64,000 nt of DNA. It comes from CBDCWT01 sp965223305. Its GTDB lineage: Bacteria; Planctomycetota; Planctomycetia; Pirellulales; Pirellulaceae. Made by a program: the position numbers and the translations under genes. Positions within the stretch are counted from its first letter, which is position 1. The number at the start of each line of letters is the position of its first letter. The notes beneath the pieces are model-generated. The model made no database searches. It was not told the origin of the DNA and saw only the letters and a list, made by a program, of their open reading frames with translations. Below, piece by piece: positions 62,563 to 64,000 of this stretch. The stretch is taken from assembly GCA_965223305.1 (NCBI GenBank), contig CBDCWT010000088.1:643420-707419 (forward strand), given 5' to 3'.

Positions 62563-64000
62563 ATGTCTAATCGCGGTTGTTTACACCAGTTGTTTGCGGC
62601 GCAGGCGGGCCGCACACCGAGCGCCGAGGCGGTGGTCTCGGGTGGTTCGTCATTGACCTACCGCGAGCTCGACCGGCGGTCGGAGCAGGTGGCCATTTCG
62701 CTGGTCGAAAAGGGCGTTCGCCGCGGTGATTTAGTTGGGGTCTGTTTAGAGCGCGGCCCGGCGATGATTGCCAGTGTCATCGGCGTTCTCAGGGCAGGGG
62801 CAGCGTACGTTCCCTTGGACCCCACGCTCCCGCAGACTCGGCTTGCGGCGATGGTTGGCCACGGGCCGCTGGACTGGATTGTCACGCAGCTCGAGTTCAC
62901 GCCGGTTTTTGCTCATACCCCTGCCGAATTGTTGTTGTTGGAGATGGAGGAAACCCCCTCAGCTTTGGGAGGGATGACAGCCGTCCCATCGCAACCCAGC
63001 GACGCGGCCTATGTGATTCACACCTCTGGCTCGACGGGTGTTCCCAAAGCGATCGTGATGGAGCACGCTCCGTTGGCCAACCTAGTGGAGTGGCAGATCG
63101 AGAGCTCGGATCTTCCTCCTGGTTCGCGCACCCTTCAGTTTGCATCGCTCAACTTCGACGTATCGTGTCAGGAAATTTTCTCAACGCTGTGCTGTGGCGG
63201 CACGTTGGTGCTGATGCAGGCAGAGATGCGCCGCGACCCGCTGGCCCTGCTGGACTATGTAGCCGAGCTTGGCATGCAGCGGCTGTTTTTGCCGGTTGCC
63301 GCGCTGCAGCTGTTGGCTGACGCTGCCGTTCGTATGGGAACGTTTCCACCGACCCTGCGGGAGGTGATCACCGCAGGTGAGACATTGCAAATATCACGGC
63401 AGATCCGCGAGTTCTTTTCCCATCTACCCCAGTGCCGGTTGCAAAACCAATATGGTCCGGCTGAGACGCACGTCGTTACCTCGCACACGCTGGACCCTTC
63501 GCCTCAGACTTGGGATGTACTGCCGCCGATTGGCCGACCGATTGCGAACTCGGAGATTCACATCGTTTGCAAAGACCTGATGCCGGTTGCGGCGGAAGAA
63601 CCGGGAGAGATGTGCGTTGGAGGCGTGCCGCTCGCCCGGGGGTATTTGAACGACCCGACGCTGACCGACGAGAAGTTCATACGCGCCCGATTTGAAACTG
63701 GCCTGTCGAGCCGGCTTTACAGGACCGGGGACTTAGGCCGTCGATTGCCTGGTGGCGAAGTCGAGTTCTTGGGGCGGATCGATCGTCAAGTCAAGGTGCG
63801 CGGGCACCGGGTTGAGCTATCGGAAGTTGAAGCGGCACTTCGCGAACACCATTCCATCGCGGACTCGGCGGTCGTTACCAGCCAGCACGGTGGTCGTGAG
63901 CAGCTGGTTGCCTATGTAGTTGCGCGACCTGACGGCCCCCAGCGCGGCGGTTCAAACGTCGATGCCAAGCGCGTCTCACAATGGCAGCATGTATGGGATG
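62563..64000 (+). CDS. NRPS adenylation module, 3' end beyond the window
   Basis: A 479-residue partial protein from the ATG at 62563. It starts directly with an adenylation domain (LHQLFAAQAGRTPSAEAVV, with no condensation domain before it). Core motifs: A3 TSGSTGVPK, A5 NQYGPAETH, A7 YRTGDLGRR, A8 GRIDRQVKVRGHRVELSEVE. The last residues DAKRVSQWQHVWD after A8 resemble the junction where NRPSs carry an embedded methyltransferase domain. This would be an initiation module activating an amino or carboxylic acid. The substrate cannot be assigned from these motifs alone. No thiolation site is seen before the window ends. Confidence 0.92.
   Translation, partial: MSNRGCLHQLFAAQAGRTPSAEAVVSGGSSLTYRELDRRSEQVAISLVEKGVRRGDLVGVCLERGPAMIASVIGVLRAGAAYVPLDPTLPQTRLAAMVGHGPLDWIVTQLEFTPVFAHTPAELLLLEMEETPSALGGMTAVPSQPSDAAYVIHTSGSTGVPKAIVMEHAPLANLVEWQIESSDLPPGSRTLQFASLNFDVSCQEIFSTLCCGGTLVLMQAEMRRDPLALLDYVAELGMQRLFLPVAALQLLADAAVRMGTFPPTLREVITAGETLQISRQIREFFSHLPQCRLQNQYGPAETHVVTSHTLDPSPQTWDVLPPIGRPIANSEIHIVCKDLMPVAAEEPGEMCVGGVPLARGYLNDPTLTDEKFIRARFETGLSSRLYRTGDLGRRLPGGEVEFLGRIDRQVKVRGHRVELSEVEAALREHHSIADSAVVTSQHGGREQLVAYVVARPDGPQRGGSNVDAKRVSQWQHVWD

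Overview
The window is about 64 kb of chromosome from a planctomycete, most likely of the Pirellulales type. Evidence: the N-terminal LEQRLLLTA motif on a giant surface protein, PSCyt1/DUF1549/DUF1553 genes paired with DUF1501, DUF1080 proteins, a very large TolC-like lipoprotein, and a formylmethanofuran dehydrogenase/hydrolase-type C1 gene set. No rRNA, tRNA, CRISPR array, integrase or transposase gene was found.

Layout. 0.1-11.1 kb: one 3,663-residue secreted protein built of five blocks of exactly seven FG-GAP repeats with Calx-beta and GEVED modules, then cohesin- and dockerin-like parts. 12.1-17.0 kb: purQ, a PurS-PurS-PurL fusion and tyrA, all leftward. 17.3-18.4 kb: a type II secretion F-like membrane protein. 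18.5-25.7 kb: a leftward tripartite efflux operon (TolC-like, membrane fusion protein, ATPase, MacB-type permease); the last three genes carry a dense run of single-base indels. 26.1-28.6 kb: a membrane coiled-coil protein and a rhomboid protease. 28.7-41.0 kb: a leftward C1/tungsto-molybdopterin region (fhcC, mobA, fhcA; then fhcB, an fwdD-like gene, an aldehyde:ferredoxin oxidoreductase and a MoaD-like carrier), interrupted by DinB, DUF1080 and glycosidase-like genes. 41.2-43.8 kb: a YceH protein and two tandem purine nucleoside phosphorylases. 45.5-50.2 kb: DUF1501, a degenerate plus an intact HD-GYP-type protein, and a TIM-barrel epimerase. 50.4-54.9 kb: a DUF1549/1553 plus DUF1501 pair, both frameshifted. 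55-60 kb: a NYN nuclease gene with an in-frame stop and a hairpin leader, an orphan histidine kinase, a truncated haemoglobin, and an ECF sigma factor coupled to an SLBB-like secreted protein. 60-62.3 kb: tupABC tungstate importer. 62.6 kb to the end: start of an NRPS adenylation module.

How it fits together. Tungstate uptake (TupABC), pterin maturation (MoaD-like, MobA), a W-type AOR and an FhcB that keeps the Fe-S cysteines and the Cys-His active-site pair together suggest a redox-competent tungsten C1 metabolism. This differs from the cofactor-free FhcB described in aerobic methylotrophs. Fae, MtdB, Mch and FhcD/Ftr are not in the window.

The intergenic DNA is rich in palindromic repeats. 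There are four insertions of a palindromic MITE with 4-bp YTAR target duplications (two of them sitting on stop codons), several families of short palindromes found at every convergent gene junction that has room for one, and two long nested inverted repeats. Two short hairpin-plus-U-tract RNA candidates were also found.
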